This document shows positions 7,702 to 16,122 of a stretch of DNA of 64,000 bases, piece after piece; the first letter of the stretch is position 1; every line of letters begins with the position of its first letter. The position numbers were made by a program, and so were the translations under genes. The DNA is taken from positions 62,001 to 126,000 of the forward strand of contig NZ_VTVE01000004.1 of NCBI RefSeq assembly GCF_010906925.1. Direction: 5' to 3'. The notes beneath the pieces were generated by a model. That model ran no database searches and was not told the origin of the DNA. It saw only the letters and a program-made list of their open reading frames with translations. The stretch comes from Pseudobutyrivibrio xylanivorans. GTDB taxonomy: Bacteria; Bacillota; Clostridia; Lachnospirales; Lachnospiraceae.

Positions 7702-8022
7702 ATGATATCTACAACAACACCTTCTATTGAAGGCAAGACAATTATTGAGTACAAGGGAATTGTATTTGGAGAAGTGGTAGCTGGAGTAAATGTTATAAAG
7801 GATTTTGCTGCTGGGTTATCTAACTTCTTTGGTGGTCGTTCAACTACATACGAGGATGAATTGATTCAGGCAAGACAATCGGCGCTTGCTGAGATGGAGC
7901 AGAGAGCAGCACAGTTAGGAGCCAATGCTGTTGTTGGTGTAGATATTGATTACGAGGTATTAGGTTCTGACAACGGCATGCTTATGGTTACTGCATCAGG
8001 AACAGCAGTTGTAGTTCAATAG
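7702..8022 (+). CDS. YbjQ/UPF0145 family protein
   Basis: A 106-residue protein of the YbjQ (UPF0145) family, small pentamer-forming proteins sometimes called heavy-metal-binding, with no firm function. Recognisable features are the N-terminal [20 protein letters not shown], the central [12 protein letters not shown] and the hydrophobic strand [13 protein letters not shown]. The start follows GGAGG with normal spacing. It stands alone after the repeat block and is convergent with the LysR gene. Confidence 0.85.
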   Translation: MISTTTPSIEGKTIIEYKGIVFGEVVAGVNVIKDFAAGLSNFFGGRSTTYEDELIQARQSALAEMEQRAAQLGANAVVGVDIDYEVLGSDNGMLMVTASGTAVVVQ

Positions 8023-8085
8023 TGCTGCATATCTTTACTTGGTGTAGATAGATGATTTGGGTGAAGCTAGATAGCTTAGCGGGTC

Positions 8086-8970
8086 TTATATGGCAAGGGC
8101 CTTCAGAGTATCTAGGTATGCTTTCACTTGTGGATGGGTGCATTTGGATGGGTTCCAGATTGCTACAAAATGGGAACCAAAATCCATTTTATAAGATACA
8201 TGATTTTTGGAATCAAGTATTGATTGCCATCCGTTTGCTACAGAAAAGCAGCGTCCGGATCTGAGGAATAATCCTACGGAGTCCATGCTGTCTAGATACA
8301 TTACTTCAACTGGCATTTCGCCTAGTAGTTTTTTTATATTGCCAAAGAAAGTATTCTTTAGCTTGTCTGGTAAATTTTTAGGCAAGAAAAGAGTGGTATT
8401 TCTAATTGAATCAAAATTAGGAGCATCTGGGTTTTTAAAACCTGGGTGCTTTTTATTTGCAACGAGATAATAAGAAATTGGATTTTGGGTTAGTTGCATC
8501 GTCTTACAACCAGAATGTTTTTGTGCCTCTTCGGCTCGACAAATAAGCACTTCTCCATTATCTAGAACGTTTGAAAAATCAGATGGTTCTATGAAGTTGG
8601 TGAAGTGATGAAAATTAGGATGGAAGTCCATAAAAGATGCTGTGGCATCTACGTATTCGTCAGGAATGCTAGTTCCTCTGGCAAAATTAATAATAAGAGG
8701 ACTTGAGATTATCTTTGAGGAAATGGAATTCATAGTATCCTCATATACACTTTTGCATTTCTTTAAACCCTTATAGTAAATAGCACCAGCTTCTGTAAGG
8801 GTGATATTTTTCTTAACAGAACGATCAAAGAGCTTTACATTCAGCTCATCTTCCAATGAATTTATATGACGAGTAACCGCAGGTTGTGATATGAAAAGCT
8901 CCTCTGCGGTTTTGGTATAGTTTAGGTTTTCTGCTAGCTTAAGAAAGCATGTTAAGTCTTGTATTGTCAT
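8086..8970 (-). CDS. LysR-family transcriptional regulator
   Basis: A 294-residue LysR-type regulator. The winged helix-turn-helix is at residues 1-60 (LNYTKTAEELFISQPAVTRH), followed by a linker helix and a periplasmic-binding-like effector domain. It is divergent from the operon starting with the ACP gene at 9190, the usual layout for a LysR activator and its target. An ATAAC-N6-GTTAT-like dyad lies between them. I chose the ATG at 8970, which follows GGAGG at five bases; an ATG four codons upstream overlaps that site. The effector is unknown, but an acyl or enone intermediate of the divergent pathway is a reasonable guess. Confidence 0.88.
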   Translation of the reverse strand: MTIQDLTCFLKLAENLNYTKTAEELFISQPAVTRHINSLEDELNVKLFDRSVKKNITLTEAGAIYYKGLKKCKSVYEDTMNSISSKIISSPLIINFARGTSIPDEYVDATASFMDFHPNFHHFTNFIEPSDFSNVLDNGEVLICRAEEAQKHSGCKTMQLTQNPISYYLVANKKHPGFKNPDAPNFDSIRNTTLFLPKNLPDKLKNTFFGNIKKLLGEMPVEVMYLDSMDSVGLFLRSGRCFSVANGWQSILDSKNHVSYKMDFGSHFVAIWNPSKCTHPQVKAYLDTLKALAI

Positions 8971-8994
8971 ATTTGCCTCCACTTACAGCGTAAA

Positions 8995-9033
8995 AACACA
9001 GCCACTTTAAATTGCCTGCGGCAAGGCTGTGTT
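8995..9033 (-). promoter_or_regulatory. Terminator-like hairpin in the LysR gene leader
   Basis: AACACAGCC (8995-9003) pairs with GGCTGTGTT (9025-9033), with a second small hairpin TTGCC/GGCAA inside. Read on the minus strand the stem is followed by TTTTT and then by the LysR gene's ribosome binding site. It may be an attenuator, or a terminator for leftward transcription starting further upstream. Confidence 0.5.
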
Positions 9034-9081
9034 GTGGTACATGATAATTCCGTCAATGTTAGGAAAATTATATATGGTTAT

Positions 9082-9099
9082 TATAACATTTTTGTTATA
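9082..9099. promoter_or_regulatory. LysR-type operator candidate
   Basis: A perfect TATAACA-TTTT-TGTTATA inverted repeat containing a T-N11-A core, in the intergenic region between the LysR gene and the ACP operon. It has the shape and position of a LysR-family binding box. Confidence 0.55.
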
Positions 9100-9189
9100 T
9101 CAAAACCAGTATAGGTATTAGAAGAGCGGTGGAGTGAAATATAAAATTATAGATAGAAAATAACTTAACTAATTAGAGGAGGTTTTATT

Positions 9190-9429
9190 ATGACACGAGA
9201 GGAATTAGTAGCAAATTTAATTAATTATGCATCACTTGCATTCAAGGTAGACGCATCGACACTTTCTGAGGATACAAATCTTAATGAGCTTGGTACATCC
9301 TCAGTTCAGCGTGTAGCTATGTCTGCATCAATTGAAAATGAGTACGATGTAATGATTCCAGTTGCAAGATTTGGTCAGTTTGAAACAATTGGAAAGCTTG
9401 CTGATTTCGTAATGGAAGAGGCGGAGTAA
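9190..9429 (+). CDS. Acyl carrier protein of the second thiolase module
   Basis: A 79-residue acyl carrier protein. The predicted phosphopantetheine serine is Ser38 in LGTSSVQ, where most ACPs have LGxDSL, so the acidic residue before the serine is replaced by Ser and the Leu by Val. The acidic helix after it (SIENEYDVMIPVARF) is typical of ACPs. It is the first gene of the operon divergent from the LysR regulator and is followed after 72 bases by a thiolase. It is related to, but clearly diverged from, the ACP at 949. The ribosome binding site is a strong GAGGAGG. Confidence 0.85.
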   Translation: MTREELVANLINYASLAFKVDASTLSEDTNLNELGTSSVQRVAMSASIENEYDVMIPVARFGQFETIGKLADFVMEEAE

Positions 9430-9501
9430 TATTTCAAATCGATTGATGTAAAAATTGTAAGGCCAGAGGCCTTTGGCAAATTATCTGAAGGGAATAGATT
9501 A

Positions 9502-10791
9502 ATGGTTAACAATGTAAAATTAGGTAAAAATTTAAGGAGTGTTTCCATAGTAGGAATCGGTGCTACTCCTTTTATGAATCTTATAAAAAATGATACTTAT
9601 CATGGACTTACTAATGGTGAACTTTTTGGACATGCAGCTTTGGATGCAATGAAAGATGCCCATATTGAGCCAAGGGATGTTCAGTATTTCTTCCATGGCT
9701 CAGCAAATCCACATGTACTTAACAACTGCATCACACCAAATGTGCAGGTGGCAGATTGGTTTGGAATGAGAGGAAAGGGTTCACTTTCTCATTCAGAAGG
9801 ATGCTGTACAGGATATATTGCACTAGAAGAAGCTGTATTTGCAGTAGCATCTGGCGCATACGATATTGTACTTTCAGGCGCTTGCGATATGGGTACAGGT
9901 ATGCCAGACGGCAATACACCTGATCACATGAGAGTGGAGCTTTCGACAGAGGTTCTCTTTCCAGATTTGGATTCGATTTTTGATAGAGCATATGGACGCT
10001 ATTTAGGTGGTGGTCCAGGAATGAACCATGATGACTGGATTAACCTATATGCTCATGAGAACAACTTGACACCAGATCAGGTGGATGATGTTCTCAATCA
10101 TCAGTCTTATCACATGAGACGTGCTGGCGCACTTTGCCCAAGAGCAGTTCGCAGAACTACATTCGATGAGATGGCAAAAGAGGCTGGATATGATGATGTT
10201 TGGGAGTACATGAAGAGCCCTCACAATCCAAAGATGACTCAGTATTTAAGAACAAGCTCAGACTCATGTGTTGCAGATGGTGCAGCAGCATGTATAGTTG
10301 TTCCTACTGAGATTGCACATGAATTTACAGACAAGCCAGTTGAAGTACTTGCAACAGGTGCATCAGTTTTGGATGCTATTGTTCCTCATCTTGAGAAAAA
10401 GGCTACAGCAGAGGCAGCTCGTCAGGTATTTGAGGCAACTGGACTTACAGCAGATGACATGGATCTTGTAATGGTAAATGACTTCATCGGCTCGTCAGCA
10501 TTCCTTGCAGCAGAGGAAATTGGATATCTTCCAAAGGGTGAGGGCTGGAAATATGTATTAGATGGCCGCACAGCTTTTGATGGCGATAAGCCTATAAATA
10601 CAAATGGTGGTCGTACTTCATATGGTCATGCCTTTGGTGCATCTGGTATGGCAGATGTATTTGAGGCTGTTACTCAGATGCGTGGCGAGGCAGGACTTCG
10701 TCAGGTAAAGAAACTTCCAAAGCATGTATTCTTACGTGGATTTGGTGGAGCACAAAATGTTAGATGTTCAATTCTTAGAGCAGGATTTTAA
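9502..10791 (+). CDS. SCP-x/PhlC-type thiolase
   Basis: A 429-residue thiolase-fold enzyme. The likely nucleophile is Cys101 in EGCCTGYIALEEA, matching the C-S-T-G block of SCP-x thiolases, and GGRTSYGHAFGASG carries the active-site histidine. The C-terminal second cysteine of degradative thiolases is missing (GFGGAQN), as in SCP-x and PhlC proteins that act with a DUF35 partner. The DUF35 gene follows 11 bases later and an ACP gene precedes it. This suggests Claisen condensation or cleavage of an acyl chain, possibly ACP-bound. Its C-terminus is clearly homologous to the fragment at 1-357. Direction and substrate are not determinable from sequence. Confidence 0.85.
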   Translation: MVNNVKLGKNLRSVSIVGIGATPFMNLIKNDTYHGLTNGELFGHAALDAMKDAHIEPRDVQYFFHGSANPHVLNNCITPNVQVADWFGMRGKGSLSHSEGCCTGYIALEEAVFAVASGAYDIVLSGACDMGTGMPDGNTPDHMRVELSTEVLFPDLDSIFDRAYGRYLGGGPGMNHDDWINLYAHENNLTPDQVDDVLNHQSYHMRRAGALCPRAVRRTTFDEMAKEAGYDDVWEYMKSPHNPKMTQYLRTSSDSCVADGAAACIVVPTEIAHEFTDKPVEVLATGASVLDAIVPHLEKKATAEAARQVFEATGLTADDMDLVMVNDFIGSSAFLAAEEIGYLPKGEGWKYVLDGRTAFDGDKPINTNGGRTSYGHAFGASGMADVFEAVTQMRGEAGLRQVKKLPKHVFLRGFGGAQNVRCSILRAGF

Positions 10792-10802
10792 GGAGGTTTA
10801 CC

Positions 10803-11243
10803 ATGGATAACAACAACACAATTAAAACAGAAGACTTCTGGAATCCTGAGCATATAGTTGAAAAATTCTGGAATGGTCTTGCTGAGGGGAAAATATATGG
10901 AAGAAAATGCAAGGAGTGTGGTGCAATAGAATTTCCTCCACACCTTGCATGTAACGAATGTGGATATCATGAGACAGAGTGGACACAGCTTAGCGGAAAA
11001 GGAATGTTAAAAAGCTTTGTTTTCACAGGTATACTAAATGCCCGTCTCGAGCTTGAAGACAGAGGATTAAAGTATGTTTGTGGAGAGGTTCAGCTGGAGG
11101 AAGGTCCAGCTATTAATGCAGTAATTCTTGGCGTATCAAAGAAAAAGGGAAGAGAGATTGAGTCAAAACTTCCACTTCCTGTAAAGCCAGTATTTTTTGA
11201 TATGGGAAGATATACAACACTTTTCTTTGAGATTGATGAATAG
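10803..11243 (+). CDS. DUF35 zinc-ribbon/OB-fold partner protein
   Basis: A 146-residue DUF35 protein with zinc-ribbon cysteines at 36, 39, 50 and 53 (CKECG...CNECG) followed by an OB-fold-sized region. It is paralogous to the protein at 373-795 but has about ten extra N-terminal residues and has diverged considerably. It lies 11 bases after the thiolase gene with a strong AAGGAGG site, and is probably the thiolase's obligate partner, holding the acyl-CoA or pantetheine arm in the complex. Confidence 0.87.
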   Translation: MDNNNTIKTEDFWNPEHIVEKFWNGLAEGKIYGRKCKECGAIEFPPHLACNECGYHETEWTQLSGKGMLKSFVFTGILNARLELEDRGLKYVCGEVQLEEGPAINAVILGVSKKKGREIESKLPLPVKPVFFDMGRYTTLFFEIDE

Positions 11244-11256
11244 GATGGTGTAGCTT

Positions 11257-13224
11257 ATGTCAAAAAGATTTCCAGGAAAAGATTTATATCCAAATTTGTT
11301 TTCGTCTATACGAATTGGAAATTTAAAATTAAAGAATAGAATAATTGCGGCCCCTACAAGCCCTAGCATGATTACAACAGAGGGATTGTTTACACCTGAG
11401 ATGGCTGCGTATTTAGAGGAAAAAGCATTGGGTGGCTGCGCTGTGGTAACGTACGGCGAGGCTATCCCACATTCTAAAACAGGTAAGAGCCATAACAAAC
11501 AGCTTCAGCTTGATGCTTTTGGTGTGCGTCAGGGACTGACAGAGTCTTCCCGAATGATTCACAATGCGGGAGGTCTTGCTAATATTCAGCTTTCTCACGG
11601 TGGTATGTATGGAGGACTTGCATCAGTTGGTGGAGACATAGGAAAAGATGGAAAGGCCTATGGACCTAGCGAGATGGATATGCCGGCAGGTCATGTCTAT
11701 GAGATGCCTAAGGAATTAATATACGAGATTATAGAGTCCTACGGTAAGGCAGCAAAACTGTGTAAGGATGTGGGCTACGACATGGTTCAAGTCCATGCAG
11801 CCCATGGCTGGCTTTTTAATCAGTTTATGTCACCACTTTTCAACCACAGAACAGACGAATTTGGTGGTTCCCTTGAAAATAGGGTGAGATTTCTATCCCT
11901 TACCCTTGATGAGGTTAGAAAAAATGTTGGGCCAACTGTGGCCATAGAGCTTCGTATGAATGGAGATGATTTCCAGGAGGGGGGACTTACCCTTTCAGAT
12001 TATGTGGAAATAGCAAAGATGGTTGAGGATAAAGTTGATATGTTCAACATCTCTTGCGGAAATCATGAGGACCCAGCGATGTTTTGCAGAACACATCCTA
12101 GTTCATTTTTCCCAAGAGGTGTAAATGTTTATCTTTCTGCAGAAATTAAAAAGCATGTAAATAAGCCAGTGGCCTGTGTAGGCTCACTTAATGACCCTGC
12201 ACAGATGGAAGAAATAATTGCCACAGGACAGGCAGACATGGTTGAAATTGGTAGAGCTCTTGTGGCTGATCCATATTTACCAAAGAAGGCACTTGAGGGA
12301 AGAGCAGATGACATCAGTCCTTGCTTAAGATGCTATGAATGCTTTGGTGCAACGGGACAGCTTGAGATGATTAAATGTACTGTGAACCCAACTCAAGGTC
12401 AGCAGCTAGAAGAAAAATACGGTGTACCTGCCCCAGAATTCAAAAAGAAAATCTTGGTTGTAGGCGGTGGCCCTGCAGGAATGGAAGCTGCAATAACAGC
12501 GGCGAATCGCGGTCACGATGTAACTCTTGTTGAAAAAGAAAATCGTTTAGGTGGAAATCTTCATCCAGCTGGTGCAGCTTATTTTAAGGAAGATATTAAA
12601 AAGCTTTGCCAGTGTCTCGAGAGACGTGTTGAAAAAGCGGGAGTCAAGGTGATTCTTAACACTGAGGTGGACCAATATTATGTAGAGGGATTTGCGCCTG
12701 ATGCACTTTTTGTGGCAATTGGTTCAAATGAGCTTAGGCCTCCAATTAAGGGAATCGATGGTGACAATGTAATTATGGCCATCGATGCTGAGCTCCAACC
12801 AGAAAAGCTAGGTAAAAAAGTGGCAATTATGGGTGGCGGATTAGTAGGTGCAGAGGCAGCTTGTTCATTTGCAAAAGAAGGTCATGAAGTTTCAATCATT
12901 GAGATGAAACCAGATGTGGCAATGGAGGTCAACTCCTTCTACAGAGGAGGTCTGATGCCACATGTACAAGAAAGTGCTGAGATATTCGTAAATACGAAGG
13001 TAACAGAGATAACAGAAAAGGGCGTTATGGTAGAAAATGCTGATGGCAGCTTTTTAGTTGAAGCCGATTCGGTGGTATGCGCTCTAGGATTTAGACCAAA
13101 GACAAAAGAAGTGGATGAGCTCTGCGAGAAAGTAGATGAGTACTACATAATCGGTGATTGCAATCGCGTAGCTATGATTTATCAAGCAATGGACGCAGGC
13201 TATCACGCTGCTAGAAGGGTATAG
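11257..13224 (+). CDS. Old-yellow-enzyme type enoate/dienoyl-CoA reductase
   Basis: A 655-residue flavoenzyme of the 2,4-dienoyl-CoA reductase/BaiCD/enoate reductase group. Residues 1-350 form the FMN TIM barrel, with the active-site HAAHGWLFNQFMSP around 180-193. Cys356, Cys359, Cys362 and Cys374 form the [4Fe-4S] site. An FAD domain follows (VVGGGPAGMEAA near 401) and an NAD(P) domain (MGGGLVGAEAA). Such enzymes reduce activated C=C bonds of enones or dienoyl thioesters. It begins 13 bases after the DUF35 gene, suggesting that the product or substrate of the module is alpha,beta-unsaturated. The ribosome binding site is weak. Confidence 0.88.
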   Translation: MSKRFPGKDLYPNLFSSIRIGNLKLKNRIIAAPTSPSMITTEGLFTPEMAAYLEEKALGGCAVVTYGEAIPHSKTGKSHNKQLQLDAFGVRQGLTESSRMIHNAGGLANIQLSHGGMYGGLASVGGDIGKDGKAYGPSEMDMPAGHVYEMPKELIYEIIESYGKAAKLCKDVGYDMVQVHAAHGWLFNQFMSPLFNHRTDEFGGSLENRVRFLSLTLDEVRKNVGPTVAIELRMNGDDFQEGGLTLSDYVEIAKMVEDKVDMFNISCGNHEDPAMFCRTHPSSFFPRGVNVYLSAEIKKHVNKPVACVGSLNDPAQMEEIIATGQADMVEIGRALVADPYLPKKALEGRADDISPCLRCYECFGATGQLEMIKCTVNPTQGQQLEEKYGVPAPEFKKKILVVGGGPAGMEAAITAANRGHDVTLVEKENRLGGNLHPAGAAYFKEDIKKLCQCLERRVEKAGVKVILNTEVDQYYVEGFAPDALFVAIGSNELRPPIKGIDGDNVIMAIDAELQPEKLGKKVAIMGGGLVGAEAACSFAKEGHEVSIIEMKPDVAMEVNSFYRGGLMPHVQESAEIFVNTKVTEITEKGVMVENADGSFLVEADSVVCALGFRPKTKEVDELCEKVDEYYIIGDCNRVAMIYQAMDAGYHAARRV

Positions 13225-13238
13225 ACTAGAAGGATATT

Positions 13239-14495
13239 ATGAAGAGCAATAAATACAATTTTAGTAAAAAACATTGGGGGATAATATTTCTTTGCTATCT
13301 GCTATTTATGATTGCTACGGCAGTTACCACAGATTCTGAGAATGTTATTCTTCCAAAGCTTGCAGCACAAAACAACTGGGATTACAGTGTTGTACTTACG
13401 CTAGCTACTGTAGCTGGCGTAAGCACAGTTGTGGGCAATTTATTATTAGGAAAATTATGCGAAAAGCGTGGTGGTAAATTTTCCATTCTATTCGGAATAA
13501 TTGCATCAGCTTTTTTCGTATTTTTATATGGAACATCAAAGAGCCTGCCTGTATTTGTTATAGGATTAATCGGTACTATTTGCTGCGGTCAGTCCATATC
13601 TTTTTTTGGAGCCAATTCAATTATTGCAAATTGGTTTCCTACAAAAAAAGGTCTTGCCATGGGATTTGTCACAGTAGGTCCACCTACATCCACAATTGTG
13701 ATGGTTTCAGTCTTGAATATGATAATCAATAAAAATGGTGTAAATGGTGGAATCTATACCATTTGCATAGCATTGTTAGTAATGGCAATAGTATGTGTTC
13801 TCACAATCAAAAACACACCGGAAGAGGTGGGATGTACACCGGACAATTTGCCTGTGGAAAAAACAGTTGTTAATGAAAAAGATAAGATAAATATTAGCGA
13901 CGATAGTAATAAGACAGTTTTAACAACTGGAGAGATTCTTAAAAATAGGGATTTTTGGGCTATTCTATTTATAGTTAGCATCAGTAATATGTGTCTTACA
14001 GGGCTTATGGCGCAGTGGCTTGTGAGATATACAAGCAGCGGATTTCCTGAGGCAAAAGCTGCGACTCTTATGTCTATTTGCGCAATTGTAGGTATATTTG
14101 GAAGCATATTTGCAGGTTATGTGGAAAACAAGCTTGGAACAAAAAAGGCCTATGCTGTTCTGGCAGCTGTTTTTGCTACAGCATTTATTTTAAATGTCTC
14201 AAACATACTTCCACTTATGTACATATCAGTTCCTATGTTTGGAATGTGCATTACACTTTTCCAAATATTTATGCCTGCATTTGAAATAACAGTTTTTGGT
14301 AGGGACAATTTTAAAAAAGTTAACGGAATGATTTTTCCTATCGCCTGTATGTCAGGACAGGCAGCATTTATAGTGATAGCTGCATGTATCCGGGCATTCG
14401 GTGAGGTTAGATTTTCATATATCGTATTTGCGATATTACTTTTGATTACTATTATGTTGGCATTGACGCTTAGAGCAGGTGAGGAAGAGAAATGA
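13239..14495 (+). CDS. MFS transporter, oxalate/formate-antiporter-like
   Basis: A 418-residue, 12-helix major facilitator protein with a charged central loop after helix 6 (residues about 200-225). Its overall pattern resembles the OFA/monocarboxylate subgroup, so an organic acid is the most likely substrate. It follows the ene-reductase by 14 bases and overlaps the next gene by four bases, so it belongs to the same operon and may export a product or import a precursor. It is a relative of the transporter at 21829. Confidence 0.8.
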   Translation: MKSNKYNFSKKHWGIIFLCYLLFMIATAVTTDSENVILPKLAAQNNWDYSVVLTLATVAGVSTVVGNLLLGKLCEKRGGKFSILFGIIASAFFVFLYGTSKSLPVFVIGLIGTICCGQSISFFGANSIIANWFPTKKGLAMGFVTVGPPTSTIVMVSVLNMIINKNGVNGGIYTICIALLVMAIVCVLTIKNTPEEVGCTPDNLPVEKTVVNEKDKINISDDSNKTVLTTGEILKNRDFWAILFIVSISNMCLTGLMAQWLVRYTSSGFPEAKAATLMSICAIVGIFGSIFAGYVENKLGTKKAYAVLAAVFATAFILNVSNILPLMYISVPMFGMCITLFQIFMPAFEITVFGRDNFKKVNGMIFPIACMSGQAAFIVIAACIRAFGEVRFSYIVFAILLLITIMLALTLRAGEEEK

Positions 14496-16033
14496 TGAAC
14501 TTATCCTCTAGAGAAAAGAAAATTCTTTCCCTTTTAAACTCTACACATGGAATAGTTACAGGCAAGGAGCTATCTACAAAGCTCAGTGTCAGCGAAAGAA
14601 CTATTCGAAGTGACATAAGCGATATTAACTCGCTTTTGGAGCTATTTGAAATAAAGATAGATGCTGTCCACAGAAAGGGCTACAGGCTTAGTGTAAAAGA
14701 CCGTGTAGCCCTTGTTGGCATCTTTTCTCAGGAGCAAAGCTACATCACAAAGGAAGATAGAATAAGTACCTTACTGTTGAAGCTTCTTCGAAGTGATGGC
14801 TGGTTTGATTTAGGAAATCTAGAGGATGAAATGTTTGTCAGCAGCACTACTCTGGAGAAGGATATAAAGGCCCTCAAAAGGCAAATTTCTGAGCAGCATC
14901 CTCATATTCAAATATTAAGAAAAGACAACAAGATACGCTTAGAGGATGATGAGAGAAAAAAGAGGGATCTTTTGACTAGATTCTATGCTAAAAACTGGGA
15001 TTACGATTCAAAAGATGGCATAGTTTTTAAGGAAATGGAATTTGGTAATAGTTTGTTAGTGGAAGTCCAGCAGCTGGTGAAACAGAGATTAAATGAGTCT
15101 GGGGTACACCTAGATGATTTTGCTTTCATCTATTTAACTATTGCAATTTCAGTTATGTTTTTTAGAGTAAAATCTGGATATACCGTAAATACGGATTTAC
15201 TAAATAGTTCAAAGGATTCACCCGCAGATGATATTATTTCAGATGATTATAAAATTGACGAGGACATTAGATGTATTTTAGATCAATTAGCGGATATTGG
15301 AGATACGGCATTTGATATTGGCGAATATATTTACATATCCCAGATTAAAAATCAGCTGGAGTTTCTATGTTTAAAAACATACTCAAAGAATTATGTTTTG
15401 ACTAATACAAATGTTGTTTGTCACATGATTGTAAATGATTTATTGCAAAATATTTTTGATGAGTTTGGAATGGATTTCACAGAAGATGACAAACTGTTTA
15501 TTGATTTGACAAGACATGTACAGGCGTTGATTAGTGGAATTGTGGCACCACACACTCAGAATCATTTGTTTGGATATGAGCTGAGAAAGAAGCATGCTAT
15601 TTTGGCAGATATAGCAAGCTTTATGCGAAAGAAATTATCGAAAAAATGTGAGATAGAGCTAGGAATAGAAGAGGAAGATTATCTGCTTCCATTTTTAGTT
15701 TTATCTGAGGAGGCCTTGTACAGAAGACGTCGAGGCCAGGGAATTCAAGTGGCTGTTATTAGTCACTATAATGAGAGCATCACCCATTATTTAATGGAGA
15801 CCTTGAAACAAAAATATGGAGGATATTTTAAATTTTATGGACCATACGCTCAGTACAATAAAGAGCTAATAGAATCGGATGTGAAATTCATTTTGACCAC
15901 GGTGAAAATCGATGGATTTAGTGATTTGTTTCATGTACCATCCCTAGTGATTTCGCCCTTATTAACAGAAATAGATGAAGGTAATATCAATAGATACTTG
16001 GAAGATTTCAAAAAGGAATATTTGATAAAATAG
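14492..16033 (+). CDS. PRD-containing transcriptional regulator (BglG/MtlR-type)
   Basis: A 513-residue regulator. An N-terminal HTH_11/DeoR-like domain (KELSTKLSVSERTIRSDI, residues about 25-45) is followed by a second predicted helix-turn-helix, PRD-like helical domains (conserved ISQIKNQLEF and DLTRHVQALI regions) and a PTS EIIB-like C-terminal domain (IQVAVISHY). PRD proteins are usually controlled by PTS phosphorylation, but no PTS gene is nearby. The gene overlaps the MFS gene by ATGA. It could be a second regulator of the same operon, so the module may be wired to both a LysR ligand and carbon status. Confidence 0.82.
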   Translation: MMNLSSREKKILSLLNSTHGIVTGKELSTKLSVSERTIRSDISDINSLLELFEIKIDAVHRKGYRLSVKDRVALVGIFSQEQSYITKEDRISTLLLKLLRSDGWFDLGNLEDEMFVSSTTLEKDIKALKRQISEQHPHIQILRKDNKIRLEDDERKKRDLLTRFYAKNWDYDSKDGIVFKEMEFGNSLLVEVQQLVKQRLNESGVHLDDFAFIYLTIAISVMFFRVKSGYTVNTDLLNSSKDSPADDIISDDYKIDEDIRCILDQLADIGDTAFDIGEYIYISQIKNQLEFLCLKTYSKNYVLTNTNVVCHMIVNDLLQNIFDEFGMDFTEDDKLFIDLTRHVQALISGIVAPHTQNHLFGYELRKKHAILADIASFMRKKLSKKCEIELGIEEEDYLLPFLVLSEEALYRRRRGQGIQVAVISHYNESITHYLMETLKQKYGGYFKFYGPYAQYNKELIESDVKFILTTVKIDGFSDLFHVPSLVISPLLTEIDEGNINRYLEDFKKEYLIK

Positions 16034-16072
16034 TTTTCTCTTTATGAATAAGTGAATAGGTTTATACAAAGT

Positions 16073-16112
16073 AAAAACAGACCCAAATCAATTTAGATGA
16101 GGGTCTGTTTTT
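16073..16112. terminator. Bidirectional terminator
   Basis: AAAAACAGACCC (16073-16084) pairs with GGGTCTGTTTTT (16101-16112). A- and T-runs on both sides let it serve both convergent genes. Confidence 0.9.
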
Positions 16113-16122
16113 TATGGGTTTA

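Noticed and set aside
10650-10791. Damage in the second thiolase because the C-terminal cysteine is missing
   Set aside because: The fragment at 1-357 lacks it too, and SCP-x/PhlC-type thiolases normally do not have it.
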